A stretch of DNA of 64,000 bases from Sanghuangporus weigelae (Eukaryota > Basidiomycota > Agaricomycetes > Hymenochaetales > Hymenochaetaceae): contig CP137330.1 of the NCBI GenBank assembly GCA_033182465.1, forward strand, positions 558,001-622,000, in the 5' to 3' direction. How positions within the stretch are numbered: position 1 is the stretch's first letter; each line of letters starts with the position of its first letter. Both the position numbers and the translations under genes were made by a program. The notes beneath the pieces are model-generated. The model made no database searches, was not told where the DNA came from, and worked only from the letters and a program-made list of their open reading frames with translations. Positions 44,453 to 54,712 of this stretch are shown here, in pieces.

Positions 44453-47137
44453 TGAGAAATTCTGGGAATAACCAGTCGAAAGATGCAGATGTAGGGACGC
44501 GGCAGAGATGTGCCCTCTTTTATATGCAGACATAGCCGGCGGAGAAAGTGGAGAAGCGACCTGAATAGATCATTTGCAAATGAAGCAGAATCAATCTGGA
44601 AACTGGAAAATAAGCACCGTAAGCCGGACCTTTTAGGAAGTGTCGTGTCGACCTATTTACGAGTGCGCTTGAACTCAGACTCGAGGTTGACGAAGCAGAT
44701 GGGGGTCGACGTAAGCCGAACTATATACACATGATCAATGCGGGCTGGCTTGATGCGGCTCAAGGTGAGAGTATAGACACGGAAACTTGGCGCCTCTAGC
44801 TCAGTAGTGCTCCGAATTTCCTCCCGCGCGATGGGATTCAAAGCCGCCGTTGGCAAAGTCAGAGCAGAAGCTGTAGCGGTGCGCACAATCCGGACTTAGA
44901 CGTCCGGCAGTTGGCGAAGACAGCGCGAAGACGAGTAACGGCCCCTGAACGCCCGTGATTGGCAGGCCATCCTATGATCAGACTCAGACTCCGAAGCTCG
45001 TGTTTTCATTCAATACTCACCCTTTTAGCTACAACAATATATGGAAGGGCTCGAAGAAGTACAAGATCTTGCGGAGAAATGCGAATGTGCGCGGAATCAA
45101 TTTCTTCGGCATTCGCACCCGTGAAATCCGTCAAGGAGTCAATTCATAATAATACTCTGAAATTTAGCTGGTGTCAGTACACGCCTTATCTGATCAAATC
45201 GGATAACACTTTCCTAAACAGATCCAGAGGTTTTCTGACGAGATGCGTCGCCCCAAGCAGCGGGGGGAAAAGTTACAATCAAGCACGAAGGGTTCTACGC
45301 AGCTGTTTTGTCGCATTGCCAGAACCCATGTGCTCTGACCAGGTAGTCAATATTTGCCGGAAGAAAAGAGCCCCTTTTGTCCTTCCCTGCAATTGGATCA
45401 AGCACAGTGGACCTGCCGAATGATGAGGCTTGATGTCCGCTTACGACTGCAACAAGCTCCCCAGCCGCAGTCTGTTAGTCACTTATGGCTCAGATACCGA
45501 AGCTCCCGATGGGCATTACTTCGGTATCCGGGAGTCCGAGACGCAACTATGCCATTCATTTCGTGCCTTGCGCTGGCGCGTATGATACTTCAACTGGAAA
45601 AAGACGTCAGGCGGGAATGAGCGTAGTTCGTGACTGCATCGCTTCGACACGGGGCGCACAAGAGAGCAGAACACGTAGACCATGTCGATTATTCAGATGA
45701 CCTTGATGACCGGCGGTAACTAGCATGCCCTACGTTCCTCGCGTACTTCACGGCCGTGTGAAGGGTAACTGCAGCTCGCATCCAAATTGGGCTCACTCGA
45801 TTATGCAAGCGGATAATATTTTACCAATAAGCAAGGAATTAAAATTAATTCATAATATAACTTAAGATGCTTACCTTGTTCTATCTATGCATATGCAGCA
45901 AAAGAATGCCAGCCGCAATACGAAAGGAATACTTTCCACACCCAGCTTCAATTGTTGCTGTGTTCCTTGTAAAACTTTAGCCTCAAGTAGCTATCTTGAG
46001 CTGTGCTTACTCTGGGTCCCCATAACGTCTTGCCATTATAACGGTTCTAGAGCAGATCTAGAAGTCGATTGGGGTGAGTCATTCTGACTCATTCTCCGGA
46101 AGAACTCGAAGAGCCATCGCTCGCACCAACTTTTCAGCCAGGCAAATTAATCTCGGACTTACAGTTGCAAAAACGAGCGTCTTCGATGCCTTGTCCGTAT
46201 TTTCGCGCATCCTCATAGTGCATCTAAAACTTTGATTGAACGCTGCACACGGCGGTGTCACTTTTGCTCGGATGTCGGGTAGAAAACGAGAGGAACTGCT
46301 TAGGCGGGAAGGAGCTGGTTCTCAGGCTCCACGATTGCACCCTGATAACGAGTCTAAAGGCGCCCGCGCCAATAATATACCATGGCCAGATCGCTGATGA
46401 GCTCACTAGAGGAGACAACCGGGTTTAGACGGGAGTGTTTCCTGGTGTTCCGGAACATTCCTGGACCTTGGCACGTAAAAATTGCAAATGTAAATTCAGG
46501 ATGAGCTGGAACGGTATCTTTAGACGCCAGACGAGATCCTACTTGCATCAAAATAGCTAGCAGCGGATTCACCTAGACCCACCGAAAGATTCGGTGAGTT
46601 TGAGTTGAGTCCGCATGCAGTACAGTTACCAAAACTTACCTACTCGGCATTCAGGAACGAAGGCCGCCTTGCTCAATCAGATCAGTGTGAGCGATTTATA
46701 GCGCAGTATACCACAATAGCGACGATCGCAGGAAGCACTACGCGATGTTCGCTGAAGACCTAGATTTCTTCTGGAGGTGTGAACACTGAAGATGCATAAC
46801 CCAAGGACTCGGAACCCGCGAACTCCGTCTGATCTCTTATAACTGCTCAAGCATTCCTCTTCCTTTACTGGATAACACGTTTGCAAAGAACGTTCATCGG
46901 CGATACGTGCGATCAAGGTCCGAAAGAACATACAGGTGCATGGTGGCAACGACCAAAGCTTGATGAGCGACAGAGACAAGGGTTGACGCGTTGCGTGGTT
47001 GTATTTGTAACTATTTGTTGACGTGCCAAGCTTACACGTGCTTTTGGGAGTGGGAAGAGAAAGAAATTCACATTATCGACGCATAAATATCTTGTAGGGT
47101 ATTATCTATGAGGTCCAATTGCAATAAATAAACAGTG
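44453..47137. other. Long upstream region of the WOPR gene
   Basis: No gene is supported over 2.7 kb. Short frames on both strands lack any family feature. It may contain long leader and regulatory sequence for the WOPR gene and the 3' flank of the NIPA gene. Confidence 0.4.
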
Positions 47138-48800
47138 CTATGAGTTTCCAGGGCGTGGAGATAAACGAGGGGAGTTGCTGTGACTTCTTGAGTTCTCTCT
47201 GCGAACGCTATGAATATGTCCGTTCTCCGCTGCTCGCTTCCTTGCTGACCGTAACCCGGTACGTTCATCCGCATCGCTCAGTTCGTCGTCATCTTCTTCA
47301 GGTTCTTCGCGTAGGCTACGCAATCCCACCGTTTCCTGACCTGGTCCGTCCACTTCGTCATCCTCTTCAAATGCATTGTACAGAGTCGATGTTTGGTGCC
47401 GGTATAGGCTGCTGTGTCGGCCATGTCCAGCCGAGAACGGAGCACCGTCAGCACGATGCCCGCTTACTCCACCCGGTCCAATCCCATTCCATCCTTCGAT
47501 TGATAATCGGCCCGAGACGCTCATTCTCGGGTTCATGAGCCCGTTTTCGAGGGCACCGCCATTCGCGCGAGGACGCTCACGAGCTCTGCTTAAGTTTAAG
47601 AGATGCACGCCGAGGAATGTGATAACAAATCCACACAGGAGTGTGACAGTTGTGATGCCATCGGAGGTATTCAGACCTTGGAAGAGGATCAGGGATGCGA
47701 CGAGCGTTGCTGTGGAGAAACAGACGTAATACATTGGGTTAACGCTGTTCGAGAAACTGTAAGTCACATTTATACTACATGACAGGTAGCACTTACACGT
47801 TGGTTGAGAAGATGTCGAGTGCTTTGTTGAAATAGTTCATCTGAACCATGATACATACTACAATAATGATGGCAAAAACGTATGTGCTGGGGTGCGTGAA
47901 TTGGTTATTTCCGCCGAATGTGAGCTTCAGAGCTACTCCGAAGCCTTTAATGGACATGACAGAGACTGAACCGACGAGTGAGCATATTGATACGTAGACC
48001 AGAGGATTCTTTCGTCCGTAGTTTGGCGCGACGGCGTAGATCATAACAAGAGTGAAGATTAGAACAGAGAGAACGTATAACAGAAATCCTGAAAGGAAGC
48101 TGATTCAATGTTTTCTGCTGTATTCCGAACCGGAGAGTAAAACTCACCAGGTTGTACAGCATAATGCAATATTTCGTCCACTGTTTGTACTTCTTTATCC
48201 GGGGGTGCATGCAGCACGATAATAAGCGAACCGATCAGGCATAGCGCGCAACCGACACGTCCTAAGTGCCCCAATTCCTCCTTGAGCAAGAACGATGCCA
48301 GCACAGCTCTGCGACGACGTTAGAAGGCACCAGCAAAAGACGTGGAACAGAGCTCACCCTATTAGAACGCTCAGCGCTCCGAGCGGTGTGACTAGGATCG
48401 GAGGGGCGAACATGTACGCGGAGAAGTTTGCAACTAAATCGCATCGGTCAAATTGTGCACGATCGGCCGTGAGCTTGGAAGCCCATACCTTCACCAATTA
48501 CCACTACAAACCAGGGTATGAATGATCAGTCAAGGAGACAAAGCAAGATCTTAGCACAACATACATGTTGAAATGCCAGCCCACCATATTGGATTCTTCA
48601 AGTATGACAAGTTATCGGATGCATTTGCGTATTCTGAGTTCTTGCTGGCGTCGTTTAGTCCCTAGACGCACACAATCAATGAGCCCGAATTCGGAGAATA
48701 ATGAACGTCTTCCAACCTTTTTCGTGATGATGAAGCTCGTTCCTATGGCCAGCGAGCTCGATACTGCCAGTGCTAAACCAATATACTTGTCCTCGACCAT
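47138..48800 (-). CDS. NIPA-type (DUF803) Mg2+ transporter
   Basis: A multi-span membrane protein of the NIPA/drug-metabolite transporter superfamily. It starts MVEDKYIGLALAVSSSLAIG TSFIITKK (ATG at 48,798-48,800). After introns come SEYANASDNLSYLKNPIWWA (the KNPxWW NIPA signature), NFSAYMFAPPILVTPLGALS, VLIG, LASFLLKEELGHLGRVGCAL, CLIGSLIIVLHAPPDKEV, FLLYVLSVLIFTLVMIYAVA, PLVYVSICSLVGSVSVMSIK, VFAIIIVVCIMVQMNYFNKA and NPMYYVCFSTATLVASLILF. That gives about nine helices, followed by a long disordered acidic/Ser-rich tail with EEDDEVDGPGQETVG, ending SPRPGNS. All blocks are present. It probably acts at the plasma membrane or endosomes. Confidence 0.93.
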
Positions 48801-49036
48801 TGGCAACGACAGCGGGAGTAGTCGAAGTGCGCGTGTGCGGTAATTGTTGTCAATTCAATGGCCTCGATGATGTGAAGCCGTGGCATTACTGTATCCAAAT
48901 ATAGTAATATGTGCTCACGCTTATGATTAGTTCCGTCTTCCATTTATGTAATGTAAAAGTAGCAACCATCCACAGCGGGCAAACAGTTATTTAGACACGG
49001 ACTGAATCCATTACTAGATGACAAATGAAATTTGAA
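48801..49036. other. Promoter side of the NIPA gene
   Basis: AT-rich intergenic sequence; nothing further is recognised. Confidence 0.35.
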
Positions 49037-49236
49037 ATATAATAATGCATTTAGTTGCATAATATATTTGATGTCTTTTCCTTAGCTAAATGCTAAACTA
49101 TATTTGAAATAACAAAAGGGATTTAGATTCAGATTTGGTAAACAAAGAAATAACTATACTTTCTAGTTTTAGTAATTATAGTTATTTCTTTGTTTGCAAA
49201 ATCCGAATCTAAATCCTTTTTGTTATTTCAAATATA
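49037..49236. repeat. AT-rich foldback (MITE-like) element
   Basis: Two 60-base arms, 49,099-49,158 and 49,177-49,236, are inverted copies with 4 mismatches around an 18-base centre; both start TATATTTGAAATAACAAAA when read inward. A second smaller palindrome (atataataatgca...ttgcataatatat, about 49,037-49,067) and the pair gcatttag (49,047) / ctaaatgc (49,085) lie just left. Such structure fits a foldback or miniature inverted-repeat element; the family is not identifiable from one copy. Confidence 0.75.
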
Positions 49237-49296
49237 TGTTATGAAAATTGTGGTTGACTGATGCGGTGTGGGCTAAGATAATTTACACACCAAATT

Positions 49297-49589
49297 ATGA
49301 TGCCAAATCAAGACTATTTCGAAAGGTTGCTCAGGCAGCATAGTGGTGGTGATTCACAAGTGGCGAATCACGGATCATCTGAAGAAGACACGGAGGACTC
49401 AAGCAATTTGCAGTTAGGACTAACTAATATGCATATTGAGCACACTCCTCCACCAGAACGCAGTCTGGCGATTATGGAAGATAGGAATGTCGCGAGATAT
49501 ACAGAACTCCTGCAACGAAGACACTATCAAAGTAGTGCGACTAGAAGGTTTATCCACGAAGGATTGGTATGTGCCAATTGTTACTTGGC
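49297..49589 (+). other. Possible coding fragment cut by an LTR remnant
   Basis: An open frame starts MMPNQDYFERLLRQHSGGDS and runs 98 codons to the exact edge of the LTR fragment at 49,590, then continues into it. It is acidic and Ser-rich at first, then TELLQRRHYQSSATRRFIHE. It could be the 5' part of a gene or element interrupted by the insertion. The family is not recognised. Confidence 0.3.
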
Positions 49590-50042
49590 TGAAAGGATCC
49601 GCTCAAAATCTCGCATCAGGATCGACGCGATCAGCAGATCCACACGATCGGCTTTCCAAACGCGACCAGTAACCAAGCCAGCTATCACGGGCCCAAGCGA
49701 TCAAGCGACCTAGGCAACAGTAACCCATTACCACCCGAGCGCTAGAAGCACCGAAGCGGATATGTAATCCCGCTAACAGCTAACACCGCCGACCGCCTAT
49801 TACCGCAGACTACCACTCTAACGCCGCCGACCAAGCAACCAGAGCGACCTTGATCAAAAGAAGCGATCAAACTCCTTAGAAGTCCAGAAGCACAACTACT
49901 AAAGCCTAAACGCTAAAAGGCTAAAGGCTAATAAGGTTTATGGAGACCTCACTGGCATTTCAGCACTGTCAAGTCTGTGCACGAGTTTACATGGTCCTTT
50001 ATGAAGTATACTACTTAGTATGCACGGCAACAGTTGGTACGC
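49590..50042 (+). repeat. Older partial LTR of the same Ty3/gypsy family
   Basis: It aligns without gaps to the first 453 bases of the LTR at 50,645 with about 16 differences (about 3.5%), nearly all transitions and most at CpG positions. It stops abruptly and is followed by unrelated GC-rich sequence. It is an old fragment left by an earlier member of the family. Confidence 0.9.
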
Positions 50043-50385
50043 TGTAGACTATCAGACCCTCTTAAGCAGCGGCGAAGGCGACGGCGTTCGACCACAGAGA
50101 GGCGTCGGCGGTGTCAAAGATCGGAGAGGTAAGAAGGGATCCAACTCGTGGCTCGACCTCCTGGACAGCTTGGTGCCGTGGGGGACAATTTGACCCGGAA
50201 GCACTGCTGCCGATCGGGATGCGCGCTCAGTCGTGGGGAGAGCTCAATCGTAGGGGCTATGGTATGATCTGCGTATAAAGGGGACGCCGCCGATAATGTA
50301 CGAGACAAAGCCGCCGATGAGTCAAGATGTCGGCGTCGCGAATAAGCAATAGAGCGACGGCGCTGTCGAGTCCTGCGAGCGGCGG
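50043..50385. other. GC-rich sequence of unknown origin
   Basis: It lies between the old LTR fragment and the minisatellite, with many cgacgg/cggcg phrases that look like decayed relatives of the minisatellite unit. No gene is supported. Confidence 0.4.
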
Positions 50386-50640
50386 CGATTACTAGTAGAG
50401 CGACGGTACCGCCGATTACCAGGAGAGCGACGGTGTCGCCGATTACCAGGAGAGCGACGGTGTCGCCGATTACCAGGAGAGCGACAGTGTCGCCGATTAC
50501 CAGGAGAGCGACAGTGTCGCCGATTACCAGGAGAGCGACAGTGTCGCCGATTACCAGGAGAGCGACAGTGTCGCCGATTACCAGGAGAGCGGCGGGGTCG
50601 CCGATTACCAGGAGAGCGACGGTGTCACCGAGTGTCAAGA
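50386..50640 (+). repeat. 27-bp minisatellite, about 9 units
   Basis: The unit is gattaccaggagagcgacg plus gtgtcgcc. Inner units are nearly identical; the first and last are degenerate. Because 27 is a multiple of three, it keeps frames open on both strands (SPITRRATV on plus, LLVIGDTVA on minus). It ends four bases before the 5' LTR. Confidence 0.9.
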
Positions 50641-50994
50641 GGGCTGAAAGGATCCGCTCAAAATCTCGCATCAGGATCAACGCGATCAACAGATCTACAC
50701 GATCAGCTTTCCAAACGCGACCGGTAACCAAGCCAGCTATCAAAGGCCCAAGCAATCGAGCGGCCTAGGCAACAGTAACCCGTTACCACCCGAGCGCTAG
50801 AAGCACCGAAGCGGATACGTAATCCCGCTAACAGCTAACACCGCCGACCGCCTATTACCGCGGACTACCACTCTAACGCCGCCGACCAAGCAACCAGAGC
50901 GACCTCGATCAAAAGAAGCGATCAAACTTCTTAGAAGTCCAGAAGCACAACTACTAAAGCCTAAACGCTAAAAGGCTAAAGGCTAATAAGGTTT

Positions 50995-51636
50995 ATGGAG
51001 ACCTCACTGGCATTTCAGCACTGTCAAGTCTGTGCACGAGTTTACATGGTCCTTTATGAAGTATACTACTTAGTATGCACGGCAACGGTTGGTACGCGTG
51101 ACTGTCACATCGAAACCGAGCGACACCTTCAGGATACAATGCATTCCAATCCACCAAGCCCAATAGTACCCAAGAAACGAGAGGAACTCACGATCACAAC
51201 TCGGACCCCTCGAACTGCGAACCCGATAACTTGGAGAATGATTGGATGGTATAGACCGGAGTTGCACACACCATGTCCAGCATCTACGATACAGGCAAAC
51301 CTTTATTTACCGAGAGATGCGAACCTGGAAACCAAGCAATTACAACTCCTTATACAACGAAGGATATGGCGCTACATTCGAGATATACGATACGAAGGCA
51401 AAGCATGGCTAGTCACCAGAACCCAGCAGAACCCACCAGCAGAGCTTATGCAGTTCATGATATGCCTTGGACCATACTCTACACCGACCCGACACCTTAA
51501 CACTGACGTGCGAGTTATGCTTACCCTCGCTGGACCTCGAGATGAATTCCGAAGAATCACATACCGAGCAGCCTACATCGCTCCAAGAGCAAAGATGCCA
51601 CTCAATGACGGCAATGACATCGTTATGGAGTACTGA
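50995..51636 (+). CDS. LTR-embedded ORF (5' LTR copy), unknown function
   Basis: 213 codons starting METSLAFQHCQVCARVYMVL, with a Pro/Thr-rich middle and a segment LLIQRRIWRYIRDIRYEGKA, ending GNDIVMEY. It lies in U3, upstream of the predicted RNA start, so from this copy it would not be in the element's own genomic RNA. No known domain is recognised. An identical frame is in the 3' LTR. Confidence 0.45.
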   Translation: METSLAFQHCQVCARVYMVLYEVYYLVCTATVGTRDCHIETERHLQDTMHSNPPSPIVPKKREELTITTRTPRTANPITWRMIGWYRPELHTPCPASTIQANLYLPRDANLETKQLQLLIQRRIWRYIRDIRYEGKAWLVTRTQQNPPAELMQFMICLGPYSTPTRHLNTDVRVMLTLAGPRDEFRRITYRAAYIAPRAKMPLNDGNDIVMEY

Positions 51637-51851
51637 CAGCGGAGCATTCCATATCGGAGCACCACCTCTATTGTCTCAGTCAGCAACTCCAAAGAATTCT
51701 GTCATAGTGGAGACGACCTTACAAAGATTGGAGCAAAGTGGAGCGAAGCGCAGCAGGATGACAAAGGAACAGATGTAATGGTGGAGGAAAGTGGAGTAAA
51801 GTGGAGACAGGATGAGTAAGAAATAGGACGGAAAATGGAATATCTGGGAGC

Positions 51852-51897
51852 ATAAATAGTTGTAGGATTAGGCCCTCATTTCCCCATCTTTCGATCC
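51852..51897 (+). promoter_or_regulatory. LTR TATA-like box and predicted RNA 5' end
   Basis: ATAAATA at 51,852-51,858 is followed 34 bases later by ATCTTTCGATCC (51,886-51,897), which is the exact reverse complement of the primer-binding site. In Tf1/sushi-type elements the first bases of the RNA pair with that site, so this marks the likely transcription start. Confidence 0.7.
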
Positions 51898-52158
51898 TCT
51901 TAACACACTGGTGTAAAGCTTGCCCTACAGCGAGCTATTACTGTGTGCTTTGTACTATCACGCCTCTTGGAAATCCCAATCTGCTTTACTATTACCTCGT
52001 ATCTGAAAACATCCATAACTCGGACCGCGACTAGGAAGGCTAGTAAGGGACCGCGTGGTACAGCCAGACGTGGGTAGATAAGATCACCTCTGCACAACAC
52101 ACCGCTGCTTAGGCAAAAGGATTGAACCGGTGTAACCCCGGGCCTACTCCCTAACATT

Positions 52159-52170
52159 GGATCGAAAGAT
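52159..52170 (+). other. Primer-binding site, self-priming type
   Basis: GGATCGAAAGAT lies two bases after the 5' LTR and is a perfect 12-base complement of ATCTTTCGATCC in the LTR. Pairing with the 5' end of the same RNA, as known for Tf1 and related chromoviruses, is the simplest reading. Confidence 0.75.
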
Positions 52171-52217
52171 CACTCGCTAGTTTTACCACCACCTCTCACG
52201 GGCAAGGTTCTTGGCTA

Positions 52218-52559
52218 GTGTTTTATCGAGGCGAGGACCGTCGACCTCAAGTCCCTATCGACGTCACTAGTTTCGAGACTAGTACCCATATCGAATCCTC
52301 AGGACAAGTGCACATCCTGGAGAACGACAAACCCGATTCACTTAAATCACATATCTACTATCATAACCCCTACAACGACGAAGTGTACCTAATAGCAAAG
52401 GCATCTGGTAGCCCTGCAGTTGGGAGCACGCAAACAACAACCACGAAAGTAGCAGCAGTCCCTTCCACTATTGCTACATTCGACGAGAAAGGAACTACTT
52501 GGTTAACAGCACCAAGGAACAATAACCCTGAAGCATCAGGCGAGAAACGAAGTTCATGA
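52218..52559 (+). CDS. Element ORF before gag, 113 codons
   Basis: Starts MFYRGEDRRPQVPIDVTSFE. Acidic to neutral, Thr-rich, with no recognised domain. Its stop overlaps the start of the next frame in an ATGA arrangement, which could allow linked translation. Role unknown. Confidence 0.4.
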   Translation: MFYRGEDRRPQVPIDVTSFETSTHIESSGQVHILENDKPDSLKSHIYYHNPYNDEVYLIAKASGSPAVGSTQTTTTKVAAVPSTIATFDEKGTTWLTAPRNNNPEASGEKRSS

Positions 52560-53590
52560 ACCGATCAGGAAACGCCAACAACAGAAGTAACGGTCATCGA
52601 ACGAACGAACGGGCGAACGATAATCAAACGAGGTTCACACCTAGATCCCTCGACGAACGAGTTCAACATATCACCAACAGGCTACGTAGTCTGGAAAGCG
52701 ATCACGACATACTATACGCGACAACGAACCACAGCATATTGTATCCACCAGTGATCAGAAGGCTACAAGAAAGGGTTGAAAGACTGGAAGAACGAACTGC
52801 AAACACGGGGCAGTCAAACAGTCTACCAACCGGAGCATACGCGACAGCAGTAGGAGATCGATTCGAAGCACTAGAAGCAACTACTCGAAGAATTGGAGCA
52901 CAGGTAGCAGCTCTAGAGAGATATACTCTGGAATTGGATCGAGCAGCAGGGGCACTCAATCAACGGGTCATAGACGGGAACGGAGTACTTGACCGAGAGC
53001 TCAACGCTATCCGGAACAGGATTACGGCCCAGGAACAACAACTACAGACGATTGAGACGAGAGTCGGAGAGCTTAACAGGACAGCTCTAGATCAACCAAG
53101 GATTGTTCAAGACATCCATAACCTGCGAGAAGCCCTACTCCAACTAGGACAAACAATCGAGTCGAGTCAACGCACCTACGCAGCTATACTCACATCGGTA
53201 CAGACAACCGAAACTACCTCAAGGAATATACTCGAACACGCTCAACGAATCCGAGAAGTAGCTCAGGCAGCACAACGCTGGGAACACTTTCTACCAAGAG
53301 AGAGAGCCCAACAGGAACAGAGTTCTGACGAATCAGTGTCCTCAGACGAAGAAGCATCACGAAGGCCATTCTTACTCAGAACCCCACCTCGAACGGTTGT
53401 CATCCAAGTACCAACAGTACCTGCAGTACCAGCAAGTGGTTCAGTAGCAACCCAAGCGCCAGAGAATCCACCACCACCATCCTATTCACCACCAGCAGTG
53501 CCCATAAGCACTTACGATCATGTCGACAACCGACCAGAAGGTGCAAGCACTGGAGCAGCAACTACAGACTCTTCAGACACAACTCTCTAA
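52556..53590 (+). CDS. Element ORF before gag, coiled-coil, 344 codons
   Basis: Starts MNRSGNANNRSNGHRTNERA. A Gln/Glu/Arg-rich heptad pattern runs through most of the protein (VQHITNRLRSLESD, LQERVERLEERT, LNAIRNRITAQEQQLQTIET), then a Pro-rich tail (PENPPPPSYSPPAVPIS). It overlaps the start of gag by 71 bases in another frame. It resembles the coiled-coil region that in other gypsy elements is the N-terminal part of gag, or an ORF1-like assembly protein. Inferred only. Confidence 0.5.
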   Translation: MNRSGNANNRSNGHRTNERANDNQTRFTPRSLDERVQHITNRLRSLESDHDILYATTNHSILYPPVIRRLQERVERLEERTANTGQSNSLPTGAYATAVGDRFEALEATTRRIGAQVAALERYTLELDRAAGALNQRVIDGNGVLDRELNAIRNRITAQEQQLQTIETRVGELNRTALDQPRIVQDIHNLREALLQLGQTIESSQRTYAAILTSVQTTETTSRNILEHAQRIREVAQAAQRWEHFLPRERAQQEQSSDESVSSDEEASRRPFLLRTPPRTVVIQVPTVPAVPASGSVATQAPENPPPPSYSPPAVPISTYDHVDNRPEGASTGAATTDSSDTTL

Positions 53591-54608
53591 ACACAGCATC
53601 AAACTTCCGAAGTACTATGGCAAGCGAAGCGAAGATATTGATCTGTGGATTAGTCGATGTATCTTGAAGCTGGCACAGCATGGAGTCAAGGATGAGGAGG
53701 AGATCGCAAAGAGCCTATTTGCAGCACTAGAAGGCGACAGCTACGATTGGTTTGCAGAGAAGAATACCCTAACGTCATTCGATGCCAATGGGAAACTGAA
53801 ACCAGTACCTGCGATTATCGCTGCAACAAATGGAATGTTCGCATCACTCAAGGACATGCTGAACTGGATGAGGATCCGAGCAGGACATCCGATCATTGGA
53901 GAACAGGAAGCCCTATTCCAACTACTATGCATCCAGCAGAAAGGAGCAAGCATTAGGGCGTACAACGACGAATTCCGACGACTCAAAGCACGAGCACCAG
54001 ACACGATGGATAAGCAGATGCTCAAGTACATCTATGTCAAAGGACTAGACATGTGGGTCAAACGACGAGTCGAATCTGTACAACCCGACGCTTTCGAGAA
54101 GAACGACCTCGATGCATGGATGGAATGGACAAGCAACCTAGCAAACTCTGATGCCAGGCAAAGGCTCATGGGTAGTCAAACATACACCCCGAGATTCAAA
54201 TCGAACGGACAGTCATCTTTCCGACCACCAGTACAAACAACGAAACGAGATCCAGACGCCATGGATGTAGATGCACTCCGAGGCTTGCCGAAGAAGGGAG
54301 GCAAATGCTACAACTGTGAAAAGTCAGGACATTACGCAAAGGATTGCAAGGCACCAAGGAAGCAAAAGGGTTCTTCCTCTAAGCGGCCGAAGAAGACTAA
54401 TGGTGTAAAACGGAGGACGATGACAACACGAACAATCGATTTCAAGGAAACATGTCCCGATCCGCACTGCCGAAGGCCAGTCCACTACGACCATGTAGCA
54501 TGGGCTAAAGGCGATGAATCAGCAGGATGGACTTGCAAGCATGACGAAGAATACCGAAACAACATTCGCAAATCCCTAGCAAGTAAAGAGCAACAGGGAA
54601 AAGATTAA
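53520..54608 (+). CDS. gag (capsid and zinc-knuckle nucleocapsid)
   Basis: 362 codons starting MSTTDQKVQALEQQLQTLQT. A short coiled coil is followed by the retrotransposon gag core (KLPKYYGKRSEDIDLWISRC ... DEEEIAKSLFAAL, DEFRRLKARAPDTMDKQ) and one CCHC knuckle (CYNCEKSGHYAKDC), then a second Cys/His cluster (CPDPHCRRPVHYDH). It is the structural protein of the particle. Confidence 0.9.
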   Translation: MSTTDQKVQALEQQLQTLQTQLSKHSIKLPKYYGKRSEDIDLWISRCILKLAQHGVKDEEEIAKSLFAALEGDSYDWFAEKNTLTSFDANGKLKPVPAIIAATNGMFASLKDMLNWMRIRAGHPIIGEQEALFQLLCIQQKGASIRAYNDEFRRLKARAPDTMDKQMLKYIYVKGLDMWVKRRVESVQPDAFEKNDLDAWMEWTSNLANSDARQRLMGSQTYTPRFKSNGQSSFRPPVQTTKRDPDAMDVDALRGLPKKGGKCYNCEKSGHYAKDCKAPRKQKGSSSKRPKKTNGVKRRTMTTRTIDFKETCPDPHCRRPVHYDHVAWAKGDESAGWTCKHDEEYRNNIRKSLASKEQQGKD

Positions 54609-54712
54609 GACCTCCATCGAACGAGACTGCGCGATGTGAGTGTGACAAGGGTGACGAGAAAGGTTTCAACAACCAGTGTTTCAAACCTCCTGGGTTCAAC
54701 CCCAGTGAAGCG

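Larger units (their letters stand above)
50645..52156 (+). repeat. 5' LTR
   Basis: It runs from TGAAAGGATCC to CTCCCTAACA. It contains a 213-codon open frame (50,995-51,636), a TATA-like box at 51,852-51,858 and the predicted RNA start at about 51,886, which divides it into a long U3 (about 1.24 kb) and about 270 bases of R-U5. Confidence 0.95.

Noticed and set aside
50386-50640. Possible CRISPR-like repeat array
   Set aside because: Units are head-to-tail without unique spacers, and the genome is eukaryotic.
50114-50755. 213-codon minus-strand frame
   Set aside because: It is kept open by the 27-bp minisatellite, whose unit is a multiple of three; no protein features outside the repeat.
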